A stretch of 64,000 nt of DNA, from the NCBI GenBank assembly GCA_032716605.1, contig CM064538.1, forward strand, positions 20,045,682 to 20,109,681. Reading direction: 5' to 3'. Each line of letters begins with the position of its first letter. Within the stretch, counting starts at the first letter, position 1. Positions 31,498-42,823 of this stretch are shown in pieces. The stretch comes from Paralithodes platypus (taxonomy: Eukaryota > Arthropoda > Malacostraca > Decapoda > Lithodidae). The translations under genes and the position numbers were made by a program. The notes below the pieces were generated by a model that had not been told where the DNA came from, ran no database searches, and saw nothing but the letters and a program-made list of their open reading frames with translations.

Positions 31498-31616
31498 TTT
31501 ATTGGTATTGATACAAATATAATGCTATTGACTGTGGGAAGTATATCATATGGTGTGTTCAATAATGGTGACATCAACACTTGTGAGGCCAGACTGTGTG
31601 ACTGATGTGGTGCAAC

Positions 31617-32024
31617 TTAAGGGGAGACTGGCCGTTCGTTTGCTCTATTAATTCATTTAATTCATTTATTCATATATGTTTTTAGTTTCCTCCCTAGACC
31701 TCCATCAAGCTTAGAAAAAAAAAACCTAGACAACCCTTCAAGATAAATTTGTACACTACATTTTTCGGTAGAAAAATTTCCCGGCCGAAGGCCGATTCCT
31801 CTTAAAATTTCAGGCTCGCTATCGCTCGCCAGGAAATAATCGACACCTAAATGGCACGAAAGGTCTTTAAATTCACAACGAAATGGGGCGAAAGATGTTA
31901 AAATCGCCAAACTAATGGGCCGAACGTCTTAAGGGAAGAGTCGTCTCAATACCTATTGTGTGGGCTAGGGAAGCATTAGGGGGGGGAGAAGGGGGTCCAG
32001 AAAAAACGGTCTGCCTCCCCTTAA
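31617..32024 (-). mobile_element. TTAA element, family A, copy 11
   Basis: TTAAGGGGAGACTGGCCG at the left, GTCTGCCTCCCCTTAA at the right. An extra stretch of about 45 bases (AGTCGTCTCAATACCTATTG and neighbours) replaces part of the CTAAACATGAGGGAG end. Confidence 0.87.
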
Positions 32025-32129
32025 TAAACCGTCACATTCTTTACACAGGAAGCTAGTGGTGCAATAGATAGGGTTGAGTATAAAGAAATATCTGGTGCTT
32101 CTTAACGTATGCTCTTATGGGGGAAATGA

Positions 32130-32670
32130 TTGCTATGCCGGTATACGGGGGGTCGGCGGGGTTGTGGGGAGATGTGGTGGTGTGTGTGTGTGTGTTGTGA
32201 CTGTGTTGTCTGGCTGTGGGCTTGGGGTGGCATGATGTCATAGACCTACTGATGGGGGGTTGCCAGTTGGATTGGTTGTGTACCTGCTTAGATGGGTATG
32301 CATTTTGGGGAAGGGTGGGGGGTGGAGGGGGGGGGGGGGGGGAAGGGGGGGGGGGGAAGGTCGAAGTTGCATAATAGATCGTAGGCTGTGTCCACCATCC
32401 TTTAACTGCCTTCGCGGTGCAATGCATAAGGTGTTGAATCCTTCGGTTGGTGAGCGTCCTGGATCCCGACTCCACGGGCGTGGGGGGGGGGGGGGGAGAG
32501 AGTTGGGGGTGGGCGCGGGGGGGGGGGGATGGGGGGGCGGGGGGGGGGGGGTGGGGTGGGTGTGGGGGGGTGGGGGGGTGGGGTGGGTGGTGGGGGGTGG
32601 GGGGGGGGTTTGTGCTGGGGGTTTGGGGGGTTTGTGTGGTTTTTGGTAGATGTGGTAGTTTCATTAATCG
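32130..32670. repeat. G-rich tract with long G-runs
   Basis: G-runs of up to about 13 at 32324-32360, 32481-32495 and 32516-32610, mixed with GT. Gly-rich + strand and Pro-rich - strand frames are artefacts. A C-poor + strand of this kind could form G-quadruplexes (inference). Confidence 0.9.
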
Positions 32671-32711
32671 ATTTTAGGAGTAGAGTTGGTTGTTGGATAG
32701 AACATAATTAG

Positions 32712-32824
32712 TGTGTTTGTGACTGTGTGTGTGTGTGTGTTTGACTGTGTGTGTGTGTGTGTGTGTGACTGTTATTGTGTGTGTATGTGTGTGTGTGTGT
32801 GTGTGTGTAGTTGTGTGTGTGTGC
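32712..32824. repeat. (GT)n microsatellite
   Basis: GT with TGACTGTGTGTG interruptions. 32825-33130 shows no recognisable feature. Confidence 0.93.
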
Positions 32825-33134
32825 AGAGAATTATGCACACAATTGATACTAATACCGTAGTCATTTTAGGGATATGCGGTTGTGGGAAGTGTGTGATCGC
32901 GTGTAAACAACAGGGGCATTAGTTAACGAATATTAATACTGTATGTTCTTAGTCAATCGGAGGTTCGTATTTTGGTGGTAATTTTACATATTTACACTGG
33001 GTTTAAGTAGGACAACTACACTAGCAAGCCTACGTTTACCCTTGTTGTATTAGTTACTTACTCACTGTTTTCTGCCGGTACTAATCTCCACTAACCTCTG
33101 CTCCATTCCCTCACAGTCAGTCCACTTGGCACGC

Positions 33135-33275
33135 GCAAAAAAAAAAAAAAACAAAGACTCGACATCCCTCTTACACACCCTCTCATCATCACACACACAC
33201 ACACAACACACACACACACACTAACATCACACACCCACAACCAGCGTACACACACACACCCACATCGCACAGAAG
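33135..33275. repeat. A-run and (CA)n tract
   Basis: A15 at about 33139, then CA repeats with ACATC interruptions. Confidence 0.9.
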
Positions 33276-33302
33276 CCGTAGCCTATAGGTAGACGTAGCG
33301 CC

Positions 33303-33745
33303 GTCGTCTTCGTGGCTCAGCACACGAGGGGTCGGGGGTTCAAAATCCCCGGCCGGGCGGAAGACAAATTGGGCTTTAGTCTCCTTTCATGTGTTTTTAG
33401 CCCTCAAGTTTCATCACACCCTAGCTGTAAATTCAGGTACCTTGAATAAGTGGGAACGACGTAGTTGACGTCCCCATCCTGGGGTTTGGCAAAAATGGTA
33501 CAAGGCGAGAAATTGGTATCATATGGTTCACCTAAGCTGATGGGCTACCTAAAGCCTTCTGGCGAGACGGTAACCGTTCTATAGTGAGAATGGTCCCCAT
33601 ACAAGATTCCACCAACCCTAGGGGCCTTGCGTGTTCGCGAGACCCGATGTGGTCGGCCCAATTGGGTCGAGAATACAGACTACAGAAGACACGAACAGGT
33701 CCCCAGCCATCAGACCAGTAACCATAAAACACTTAAACATGCGTT
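33303..33745 (+). mobile_element. tRNA-derived SINE, long body
   Basis: Head CGTCTTCGTGGCTCAGCACA (A-box-like) and GTCGGGGGTTCAAAATCCCC (B box), closing with GGGCGGAAGAC that pairs with GTCTTC at the start, so a tRNA-like acceptor stem is preserved. A body of about 380 bp follows. The 3' border is not clear. Confidence 0.65.
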
Positions 33746-34230
33746 TCAACCGCAATAACAGTCCCAGTTAACGGAGGCGCGAAGTACTAATGAGCTTAGC
33801 TCGCATTGCGTGGAATTCCCCTTGGACTAACAAGTAACTGAGTAACACACACACATGGAATGCACACACGACACGACACACACACCCACGGCAGCGGGGT
33901 CCGGCTAGGCTACTACAGCGTCGGCGTGCGACACGGTCGTTTACTCAGCTGCTTTCCCAGGCGGCTCCGGCTGAGCCGGACCCATATCGGTCCCCTGCTC
34001 CCCGCGCCGCTCCAGGGGGCACCGGCCTTCTGGGCCGGGGGGGGGGGGGGGGACACACACACACCCACACACACACACACACACACCTCCGTCCCACCAC
34101 AACCTAGCATCGCTTTAGGTATAAATACCAATACCCTGGTCTATATCCCTTTAGGCTATATACCACCAGTGTCATGCAGCGCCACACGCAAGGTGTATAG
34201 GTCTGCACGCTACGGTTAGGACACTCCACC
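33746..34230. other. Unique and CA-rich sequence, no gene recognised
   Basis: GC-rich unique sequence, interrupted by G18 at 34038-34055 and CA repeats at 34056-34087. Frames here have no recognisable similarity. Confidence 0.6.
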
Positions 34231-34261
34231 AACCACATAAACACTTAAATTAATATATACT

Positions 34262-34332
34262 GTACACCATATGAGGAGAAGCACTTTATTGAACACTTTT
34301 CGCATATAGCTTCTTCAGGTCACTAATCGCAC
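34262..34332 (-). repeat. Possible Penelope-type element end
   Basis: On the - strand GTGACCTGAAGAAGCTATAT, GCGAAAAGTGTTCAATAAAG. The pattern CTGAAGAAGC...GCGAAA...TTCAATAAA recalls the 3' ends of many Penelope-like retroelements. No reverse transcriptase or GIY-YIG endonuclease of that class is visible nearby, so this is a weak identification. Confidence 0.3.
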
Positions 34333-34639
34333 ACAGACACATTTATGCACCCACAAGCAAACTCACACACACACACACACGCACACGCACACGCACACGC
34401 ACACACCAAAGTCCACTTTAAAACCAACCTCACGTTTTTTCCTTTACTTCCCACGTTTACATACGCCGACACTATTATTTACTATTATTTGATCTCGTTT
34501 GCGCACTTGGCGTTTAAAGTACACGAACGCTTATCCGTTAGTACCTTTGGATACCTTTGTATGTGTTCGCCGCCGCTTCCTCTATGCGCACCAAGGAGCG
34601 CGGACCGGCCGCCTCGTTAATGGCGTGGTGATCTTGTGG

Positions 34640-37600
34640 CAGCCTAGACTGTTTGAAGCGACAGCTATCAGCTCGCTCCCCATTTGCGAGGATGGGCCTC
34701 GTCTGGCACTATTGTGTGCATGTTCGAACATCATCTAGGGCTCTCTTGAAGTTGGTCTACTAACGAGATTTCGCCCTCATGTCTCTTACTCCGCCGTGGG
34801 AGTGTTGTTGAAGAGACGTGGGCCTTGCTGGTGGTGATAACCACGCCCTCTCGCAGAGAGCCCATAGCAACCCCTGTTATTTCATACCGGGGCGATTTCG
34901 CATTCCCCAGCCTCTCTACTATCACTGATTTTCAATGACCTATCGGATTTATGTATGTTTGGTACTAAACCCTCTTAGATCGCGACTTTTCCTCCATCCA
35001 CGTGTATATTAATTAGGTAACGTTCCATCTCGTTCTACGATTCCCAGTGAGTACAGAATTCAGTGCTCTTAAACGCTCCCAACTAGTGTAGATGTGTTTT
35101 AATCGAACTTATATGCGAAGTGAAATTTCTTTGTAACACTCCTCTAACGGCATTTATTTCACCTGCTTTGTAATGGGGATGTTTAATACGCGCTACAGTA
35201 TTCAAGCCCCGCAGTAGCACTAGAGATTTGAAGAGCGTTATCATAGGCAATTCACCGCGTGTTTTTCAAGTACGCAGAATCCAACCTGTTAGTAAACGTT
35301 TTCCGCAGCCGCCGCCACTTTGACCTGGTTTATGTACTATATGAGTTGAAACCCATGATTTGTCAGACATTAATATCTACCCCAAGGTCTTTCACACTAG
35401 TGGTCTTTCCGTTTTCTATATATGTGGTTAGGATTCTGTTTAATGTAATTTGTAATTTCTTTACCACCACTTTATTAATCTCCGTAACCGATATTAATTG
35501 GAATTTTTTCCCTCCATTGAATTGCAATGTTTGTTCTTTCTCCTTGGGCCACTGGAACACTACATTCATGTCCTTTCCTTGGCAGTACGGCTGGCCCGTG
35601 TCCTCCTTGTGTGTTTAACTATCTGTGCTTAATTTTTTGTGTCATCAGCAAAAGACGCACACCGTACTGTGTCTGGTTGTTGGTATCTATGTCGCAAATT
35701 ACGTATGATGAACCGAAAGGGGCTGCTAGCACTGTTTCCTTGGGGCACTGAGCTTTTTGACAATCCGAAGGCTAACAGAAGCGTAGACTTGGTCTTACTG
35801 CTAACCCGATTGTTTTGTCGGTTTACGAGGAAATTGTATATCCCCCGTCCCGATTTTCCCAGTTATACCTTTGTGCTTTCACGTTTGTGGGCTATTCTAT
35901 AACCATGGTCACATTATATCAAAATGCCTTAGCAAAATCGGATGTAAATGACATCCACCGTTTTTTTCTTTTCTCTCTATAAGCGCTTTAAAAATTTTGT
36001 CCATAGTGTTTCCCAAAAGTTGTGGAGAGACAATGATTTCTTCCCTCCCCCCGCTCTGAACCCATGTTGCACCGGTGTTGTGCTACGTTCATTTGTCTCC
36101 ATGAATGTTGAAATTTTGCTTCGCAGTGACATTCGCCTCGAAAAAACTTTAATGATGTGAGAGGTTGGAGCCTACCCCCTGGCACATAGAAAGGGTGCCG
36201 GTGGGGGATCTAGAGAGTGAGGGCGGTAGTTTTGTGGTAATGTGCTTTACCCTCCCTCCGTTTATGCAGCTGGGGCAAGTTAGTTGCATATTTTTTCAAG
36301 CTATCTGGTATTTTCCCCAGTGTCTAGACCTCCTTCTGCCACATTATAGCCAGGGGTATTGCTTGACTTGAGGTTTTCCTTACATTTTTTTTTTCATTAG
36401 GATCGAATTCCAAGAGTCCGGGCCTGGTGCCGAGTGTGGGGAGTGGCATGTTGGAAATGGCCTCTTCTAGGTCTGTGGACCGAAATCAAATATCAGCATC
36501 TGAGGGGTTTCCGTGGGGGAGGGTTTTCCATGAAAAGTATATTTTGGGTCCTCTGATGAACTTTTGTTTCATCAGGCTCACTGAATGCCATTTCATACTG
36601 CCTTGCTTAAGAGTCTCGCGGTCAGTTTCCTTTTTGGGTCCCCTGTGAAAGAGCCGTCCCCTTTTGCTCAGCTGGGCCGATGTTTTGGAGGTGTTATGTT
36701 TTGTGTAGTAAGCACTTTTGTTTTGGCCGTATGAAAAGAAACGGATTTTGGAATTTTCCGCTTTATAACTGCAATAATCCTTTTCCTCTCCTACTTGCAC
36801 GTCTCCAGATGATTGTAGTTCATATGATGTTCTTAGCCTTTGTTCAATTTCCACAATTTTTTCTCTATCTATTTCGCAACCTTTTGCCTATCCTGTAGAT
36901 TTTTGATGTGTGCGTCTTATGTCGTGAGGTAATTTTTTCCTTCTTCTCTGTACAAGACCTCCATCTCCTTCCTTGTCCCGCTCTTGTTTGGCTTCCTTCT
37001 CTTCGTTTTGTTTGTCTTGCAGGTATATGGTGGCTACAGATATTGGGGTCCCATGGTTTCTGTTATTAAGAACGTAGACCTTATTCTGCTGGTGTCAGGT
37101 TATCCATTAACTCTTCCCAGTCTAATTTTCCATCCATTTTTCTGATTACCTCTTCCCACCTAATGTTTTTGTTTTATTTGAAGTTAAATTGTACTGAAGA
37201 TGGGTGTCCGGTTTTTTGTTCTTCGATTCTGAGGTTTGTCTGTACACACTTCTAAGGTTGTTTTGATCTCAATTAATTTTACTGATCTTAGTATTTTGTG
37301 TCCGATATGTTAATGCTGTGTACTAGAGAGTCGTTTGGTTAGTGAAGACCAGGTCTAGAGATAATTGTTTTCCCCCCCCCGTTTGTGGTGGGGTCAGCAA
37401 TATGTTGGGTAAGACTAAAAAAATCACACACAACACAGTTCAAAACTAGCTCTCTCGTATTAGTATTTGCTTCTCCGGTTGTTATTATTTGCCAACGTAA
37501 CATGGTTTTTCTAAGGTTGTCGTCCCATTTAATGTTTGGTAGGTTTATAAAGTTGCCTCTCCTAGCCATATAATATTTGGTGTTGGGTTCCCCAGGGTTT

Positions 37601-37690
37601 CCACTTCTGATTTTATTTTGTTGAGCTGGGTTTTGAATTCTACACGCTGTATATGTATTCCTATTGTTTCAATATTTGAGAGAAACAACA
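34640..37690 (-). pseudogene. Decayed CR1-like LINE, endonuclease to 3' end
   Basis: No long frame survives, but motifs appear in order on the - strand. NFINLPNIKWDDNLRK near 37550 and LTQHIADPTTNGGGKTI near 37400 are endonuclease. KAENSKIRFFSYGQNK near 36740 is the linker. SSVPQGNSASSP near 35740 is the reverse-transcriptase GVPQG motif. SFADDTKN at about 35635-35656 is the catalytic box. TTSVKDLGVDINV at 35369-35410 is the thumb. ERLRALNSV near 35060 and GPRLFNNTP near 34810 are the conserved C-terminal end. Dozens of frameshifts and stops separate them. It is much older than the other LINEs here and of a different subfamily. Confidence 0.8.
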
Positions 37691-37724
37691 AGTATAAACT
37701 ATCACAAGCTCTGACACTCGTAGG

Positions 37725-37775
37725 TTCTTTCTAAACTGCATAAAATCGTCTACATAATTTTAATCCGAGTGACCA
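37725..37775 (-). repeat. Family C fragment
   Basis: GGTTCTTTCTAAACTGCATA, AAATCGTCTACATAATTTTA: half of a family C unit. Confidence 0.5.
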
Positions 37776-37811
37776 AATACTCAATGTCGTTAAAAGAATG
37801 GGCAGACTCTT

Positions 37812-38038
37812 CAATTGACCACTTGCAAGTTTAAGGTTATAAAGAAGTTGGAACCTTATACATAGATAATAACTAGAAATACAATAATACAATAGGTTTC
37901 TGATGGATAGAAAGTAAGTGAATTGGATTTTATGTATATATAAATGCACTACAACCGTATTTTAGCTGGTAATTCTGTTAAATATCGATGTCTACAGCTC
38001 CAACTTCCTTATAGAAGGAAACTCATAAGTGGTCAATT
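37812..38038 (+). mobile_element. Foldback MITE E, copy 2
   Basis: CAATTGACCACTTGCAAGTT at the left, CATAAGTGGTCAATT at the right. The interior TAGGTTTCTGATGGATAGA is nearly identical to copy 1. Confidence 0.85.
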
Positions 38039-38149
38039 AGAGCCCGTGTTGAACATATGGGTCAGTTTAGTAGTAGTTATGTTAGTGGCGGTGGTCGAGG
38101 GTAAGTTTAGAAGTGGATGGTGCTTGTGACGCTAGAGAGGCTAACAGGC

Positions 38150-38569
38150 ATTTGCTCACTTTCTCACTCTCACACACATTCTCTCACTCGTTTTGCACCT
38201 CACCTCGCTCGTCTTTTCACTTGTTCCACTCACTCGCGTCTCTTTCAGCGTGTTTCACATCCGATCACTCTCCTTTTCACCTTGTCCCGACCTCCTCTCG
38301 AAGTTCACGTGTTGCACAACTCACTCTCTTCAACTAGCTTTTCACCTCTCGCACCCACTTTCTCTTTCACTCTTTCTCTCTCTCTCTCATCTCGATTCTC
38401 TCTTCCTCTCCCGGCTCTCTATCATCCGCACTCTCTCTTCTCCCCCTCGTCTTTCTCTCTCATCTTAAGAGTATCCTCTCTCTCTCCTGTTAGCGTGAAT
38501 GCAGTGTTTGCCAAGGTATACCACTCTCACGCTCTCTCTTCTCTCATCTCTCTCCTCGCTCGTCCGTCG

Positions 38570-38602
<33 letters not shown>

Positions 38603-38695
38603 TAGCGTGAAGCAGTGTTTGCCAATGGCTATATCTCACTCTCACTCCTCTCACTACTAGATACTACCGGATTACTCTCGTCTTTACTCTTCTCA

Positions 38696-38729
<34 letters not shown>

Positions 38730-38760
38730 TAGCGTGAAGCAGTGTTTGCCAAGGTATTCA
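38150..38760. repeat. CT-rich tract with three units ending GTGAAGCAGTGTTTGCCAA
   Basis: TGTTAGCGTGAATGCAGTGT at 38489 and TGTTAGCGTGAAGCAGTGTT at 38601 and 38728 punctuate CT-rich DNA, a tandem repeat of about 112-127 bp. The 162-residue Ser/Leu-rich frame is an artefact. 38761-39020 shows nothing recognisable apart from a short TA run. Confidence 0.85.
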
Positions 38761-39027
38761 ACACTGTGATACTAAGAGGTAGCAGCCTCCCTCTATAACT
38801 TTACTGTAAGACCTACACAACCTCACCTTAGAGTACAGACCCTTCAGAGAAGAATGGGTTTATATATATATACCGGTATATATATTAAATAGGTAATTAA
38901 GATACGAATTTCAGCCCTGCAAGCGTTTTGTTGTAAGGTACTTTATAGATGGAATTAGGCTGAATGTCCAGAGAAGTTCAATTAAAGGTATTATAACCCC
39001 TGCATCACGATGAAGCCATTTTTTCCT

Positions 39028-39292
39028 TTGATCCTGGCTAACATTAGACGTGTTTGTGCAGTTTTAGAAGAACCTATGTTGTGCAGAGGGTTTATTGATG
39101 ACGTGTACACCCCTTTGATCCTGGCTAACATTAGACGTGTTTGTGCAGTTTTAGAAGAACCTATGTTGTGCAGAGGGTTTATTGATGACGTGTACACCCC
39201 TTTGATCCTGGCTAACATTAGACGTGTTTGTGCAGTTTTAGAAGAACCTATGTTGTGCAGAGGGTTTATTGATGACGTGTACACCCCTTTTG
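39028..39292. repeat. 87-bp tandem repeat, three units, derived from family C
   Basis: ATCCTGGCTAACATTAGACG starts at 39031, 39118 and 39205, and the units are essentially identical. The unit contains the family C core (CTGGCTAACATTAGACG, GTGCAGTTTTAGAAG, GAGGGTTTATTGATGACG). 87 is a multiple of three, and no unit contains a stop in one frame of each strand, so both strands look open. A single relative of the unit is at 40385-40530. Confidence 0.9.
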
Positions 39293-39297
39293 AGTCG

Positions 39298-40380
39298 TAC
39301 AGGTAGATCATAAGCAATAGAAAATCCTGTATTGGTAATCAGAATAATATTATGATGACAATTTATTACGTTATTGTGCCGAAGGAGTTAACTAAATAAA
39401 GTAAATCATGATGTATATATGGTACACTGCTGTGTATTAACATTATTTTTGCGTGACCTAGACCGAAAATAACTATAACTTTTGATATTTGTGGGTTTTT
39501 TTTCGTTAACCCTGTCATTAAAAGAAGTATATCCTAAGTGTATGAAAACCGCCTATTATTAACCTAAATACAGGAAGGCAAGATATACTTGTACCGAAGG
39601 AGTTACTCAAGGTTAATATGAAGTTTCTTTCTTGAGATAAATAATGGTGTTTTAAGCCTATATTATACTTATAACTGTAATGAAACATAAATGTTAATAT
39701 TGCTTTTATATAGACTTAAGATTAATGGGCTTGTTATATTTTGAGTGTATAATTTTTGCGACATTGGCTTACTGTGTGAAGGCAGATGTCAGGGGTGGAG
39801 TGATGGATGGTAGGGCTGCACGGGAGGCATAGGTGGTAGGAGAAAGAGGACTTAGAGGAGGAGGAAGGAGAAGGAGGACGAAATAGAGGAGGAGGAAGGA
39901 AGGAGAAGGAGGACGAAAAAGGAAGAAGAAGAAGAAGGGGGAGGAAGAAAAAGAGGGATAGCGAGAGAAAAGATATGGACAACGGGAAGCTAAGAATTTA
40001 TAATGAAAGGAATATGAAGAAAAGAGTAATGTGATTGGCATGTTTCTATTAACAAAACTTGTTCTTCAATGAAGAGTATATATATATTTTTGTAGTTGAG
40101 GTACAGAAAATTATATTCATAAATTGGTTTCCAGAGATATTCTTCCATAATTAGAAACAGGTGAAGTTCATGAATATTTATGAGTGGGCTAGAGACTATG
40201 GCATCTGAGTGTAGCCTACAATGGAAGTATGTTAAGAAGAAATAGATTAATTTGGAAAGAGCTATATAGGAAGATTTGGAGGAAGTGGAGACGTAAAGCA
40301 TAGTCAACACGGAGAAAGCCTATGATGAAAGTAAGACGAGGTGTTGACAAAAAGGAAAGTGGGATATTAGAGGTTGGTGG
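39298..40380. other. AT-rich unique sequence, no gene recognised
   Basis: No recognisable coding frame. CCGAAGGAGTTA occurs twice (39379 and 39594). A purine tract (GGAGGAGGAAGGAGAAGG type) lies at 39837-39960. Confidence 0.6.
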
Positions 40381-40384
40381 AATG

Positions 40385-40530
40385 CTGCATTTACCCCTTC
40401 ACTACGATAATGTCATATTTACCGTTTATTCTGGCTAACATTACACGATTTTATGCAGTTTAAGAAGGGCCACCGTTATGCAATTGGTTTATCAAGATAG
40501 TATTTACCCCCTTTCAATCCCCTATAGGTA
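40385..40530 (+). repeat. Family C unit, single copy
   Basis: CCCCTTCACTACGATAATGT, TTCTGGCTAACATTACACG, ATTTTATGCAGTTTAAGAAG in order. It is the closest single-copy relative of the 87-bp repeat. Confidence 0.65.
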
Positions 40531-40736
40531 GTTTTAAACTAAAGAAAATCACATAATAGTAACCAGAATAAAACCAAAAATACACCATCGTGTTGAAGTG
40601 GTCAAGTGATCCAGAAAGGAAAATGCCGTTAAAAAGAGGACCCTCGAACGAAAGGAAAATTGACAAGAACATGAGACTTGTTGAAGTGATTTTAGCAGAA
40701 TTAAGGGTACGGTGCATAAAATAAACTAATAAGTAC

Positions 40737-40803
<67 letters not shown>

Positions 40804-40865
40804 CGGGAGAGCGGGAGAGCTAGAGAGAGAGAGAGAGAGAGAGGGAGAGCGAGAAGAGAGAGAGC

Positions 40866-40903
<38 letters not shown>

Positions 40904-40945
40904 TGAGAGAGAGACAGAGAGAGCGAGAGAGCTAGAGAGTAGAAG
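40737..40945. repeat. (GA)n tract with GC interruptions
   Basis: GA repeats with GCGGGAGAGCGGGAGAGC and GCTAGAGA interruptions, then a G-run. Confidence 0.95.
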
Positions 40946-41146
40946 GGGAGGGGGGGGGAACTATAGTGACTCAACACTAAATTGTTTGTGTTTGGAGAAG
41001 GTGTAGGTGCAGAGGTCAATTTGTGGGGTGTTGTTTGTTTATAGTAGCACTTGAGGAGAGAGGGTGAGTGAGAGTGTGCGTGTGTGTGTGTATTTTGTCC
41101 TGAATATTAACTAGCATGTATATTAATGTATCTTTCTTGTTTCCAG

Positions 41147-41191
41147 GTATGTGTGACTCTGAAGGTAGACACGGGGATAACTACGGTACTG
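41147..41191 (+). CDS. Second coding exon (45 nt, phase 1-1) of the secreted-protein gene
   Basis: A polypyrimidine tract and acceptor (TTTCTTGTTTCCAG, 41133-41146) precede this exon; a branch-like TATTAACT lies about 40 bases upstream. The exon ends at GTACTG before the donor GTATGT. Joined to exon 1 (which leaves one base, A) it reads S-M-C-D-S-E-G-R-H-G-D-N-Y-G-T with no stop and again leaves one base, so it is symmetrical. Length divisible by three means it could be skipped without a frameshift. Good acceptor, donor and phase agreement support it, but the exon is short and the intron would be 22.7 kb. Product not recognised. Confidence 0.55.
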
Positions 41192-41261
41192 GTATGTTTA
41201 ATTAATAACTATTCAGTACAAATAACTTTGTGTTCGATGGACTTAATAATGGCCCTTGGGG

Positions 41262-41352
41262 GCGACTGTCTTCAGCACGATGACGCAATTTTATTCTAGT
41301 TACCATTAGGCGATTGTCTTTAACTTACAATCTACCTCTAGGACTGAAATGG
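41262..41352 (+). repeat. Family C unit, diverged
   Basis: ACGATGACGCAATTTTATTC, TAGTTACCATTAGGCGATTG, CTACCTCTAGGACTGAAATGGGTAA. Confidence 0.55.
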
Positions 41353-41442
41353 GTAAATATATTCTCAATATACCTTCTGAAAAATGTTGGTCTTTAGAAT
41401 ATAACTATTTTGCAATGTAAAACATGAGCACATGTAACTTTT

Positions 41443-41562
41443 ACAGCTCGATGAGGCCGATTGATTGTGGCTAAAATTAGACGATTCTAGGCAGTTTATT
41501 GCATAAAATCGTCTAATTTTAGCCAGACTCACCGGCCTCATCAAGCTGTAAAGGTTACGTGT
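41443..41562. repeat. Short foldback with the family C core
   Basis: TACAGCTCGATGAGGCCG at the left is mirrored by CGGCCTCATCAAGCTGTA at the right. The core TAAAATTAGACGATT is mirrored by AATCGTCTAATTTTA. About 110 bp overall. Confidence 0.7.
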
Positions 41563-41837
41563 GCTCATTTATTACATGGCAAAATAGTTAATATCTACTT
41601 AGTTTATGAACATGTCCCCATTTTTGGAACAAATGGTATGTATGGTAATTGTACAGTATGTATGTGTACTGTATGTATGGCTACGTAAATGTGTACATAT
41701 AATATACGGATATATATTCAGGTCAACAGGCTAGAAATAGCTATAAATACCCGCAATTTTCTAGGTGATTACGAGACAAGGTGAAGAAGTGAGAGGCGGT
41801 GGGAAGTCCGACCACCGACATTGTTTTCCTGGTGAGG

Positions 41838-41965
41838 GGGGGGGGGGGGGCACTCGGGGGAAGGTAGGCGGTGGAGGTGGGGGGGATTATATCTATATGC
41901 AATCAAGGTGTCTCTGTGTGTGTGTGTGTGTGTACTGTATGTTTGTGTATGTGTGTATGTGCTGC
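41838..41965. repeat. G-run and (GT)n
   Basis: G-rich 41836-41885, then GT-rich 41914-41960. Confidence 0.85.
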
Positions 41966-42057
41966 GGTGGGACATACATCATAGAGTAGGCTAGTTTGGG
42001 TTAAGTTAGGCTTTCTTAACTAATATGGGGGTGGCCTTTTGTACGAAGTATAGCAAC

Positions 42058-42183
42058 ATTACACTTGACTATACTCTGTTTCATTACACTTGACTATACT
42101 CTGTTTCATTACACTTGACTATACTCTGTTTCATTACACTTGACTATACTCTGTTTCATTACACTTAACTATACTCTGTTTCA
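42058..42183. repeat. 25-bp tandem repeat, five units
   Basis: Unit CATTACACTTGACTATACTC plus TGTTT, one unit with a single change. 42184-42590 is unique AT-rich sequence with no recognisable feature. Confidence 0.93.
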
Positions 42184-42639
42184 TTTCATCTGATGATAAA
42201 TTGAATCCCTTAGCAGCTAATTTCTCGATACTTGGTGGACAAATATGAAACTACTATGTCTCTGCATCATAGTAAGGCCAAGTTTATATAATTCCCACCA
42301 TATTTCACTACAAAATAGTTATAATAACTAAGAAATCTTGATGTGAACTTTGCAATTAACCAGTTGAAAAGAAACCGAGTATAGTATATATTAGGGTTGG
42401 CTAAGTTTACTGATATAGTAGTTGCTTTATGCACCAACTATGGAAAACATATAATAGGCAAGTTTGGGCTACGCTATATTATATAACTTGTCGTAGATGT
42501 TACCATGTATATGAACTATAGGAAACAATAGCCAAGGGTAGTTTAGGCGAGGTTTACTAATATCGTTGTTGGCTTATGTGTACGAATAGTCCTACCTCGT
42601 CCCATCCCCTCACCCGTACCCCACACACCCACCCACCCA

Positions 42640-42647
42640 CCCCCCCA

Positions 42648-42713
<66 letters not shown>

Positions 42714-42790
42714 ACATACACACACACACCCAAGCAAAAATATACAAAGCACACTTACCCCCTCCCCCCCCCCACACACACGCACACACA
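42640..42790. repeat. (CA)n tract
   Basis: Pure CA at 42652-42711 with CCCACC and C-run flanks. Confidence 0.95.
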
Positions 42791-42823
42791 TGTTGGGGGT
42801 TTGGGGGGAAGGTGTGTGGGGGT

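Noticed and set aside
32053..32677. Pro-rich 203-codon (-) and Gly-rich (+) frames
   Set aside because: Low-complexity G-run translation; no domain.
39010..39317. Overlapping 98- and 108-codon frames on opposite strands
   Set aside because: Both arise from the 87-bp triple repeat; no start context, splice signals or family resemblance.
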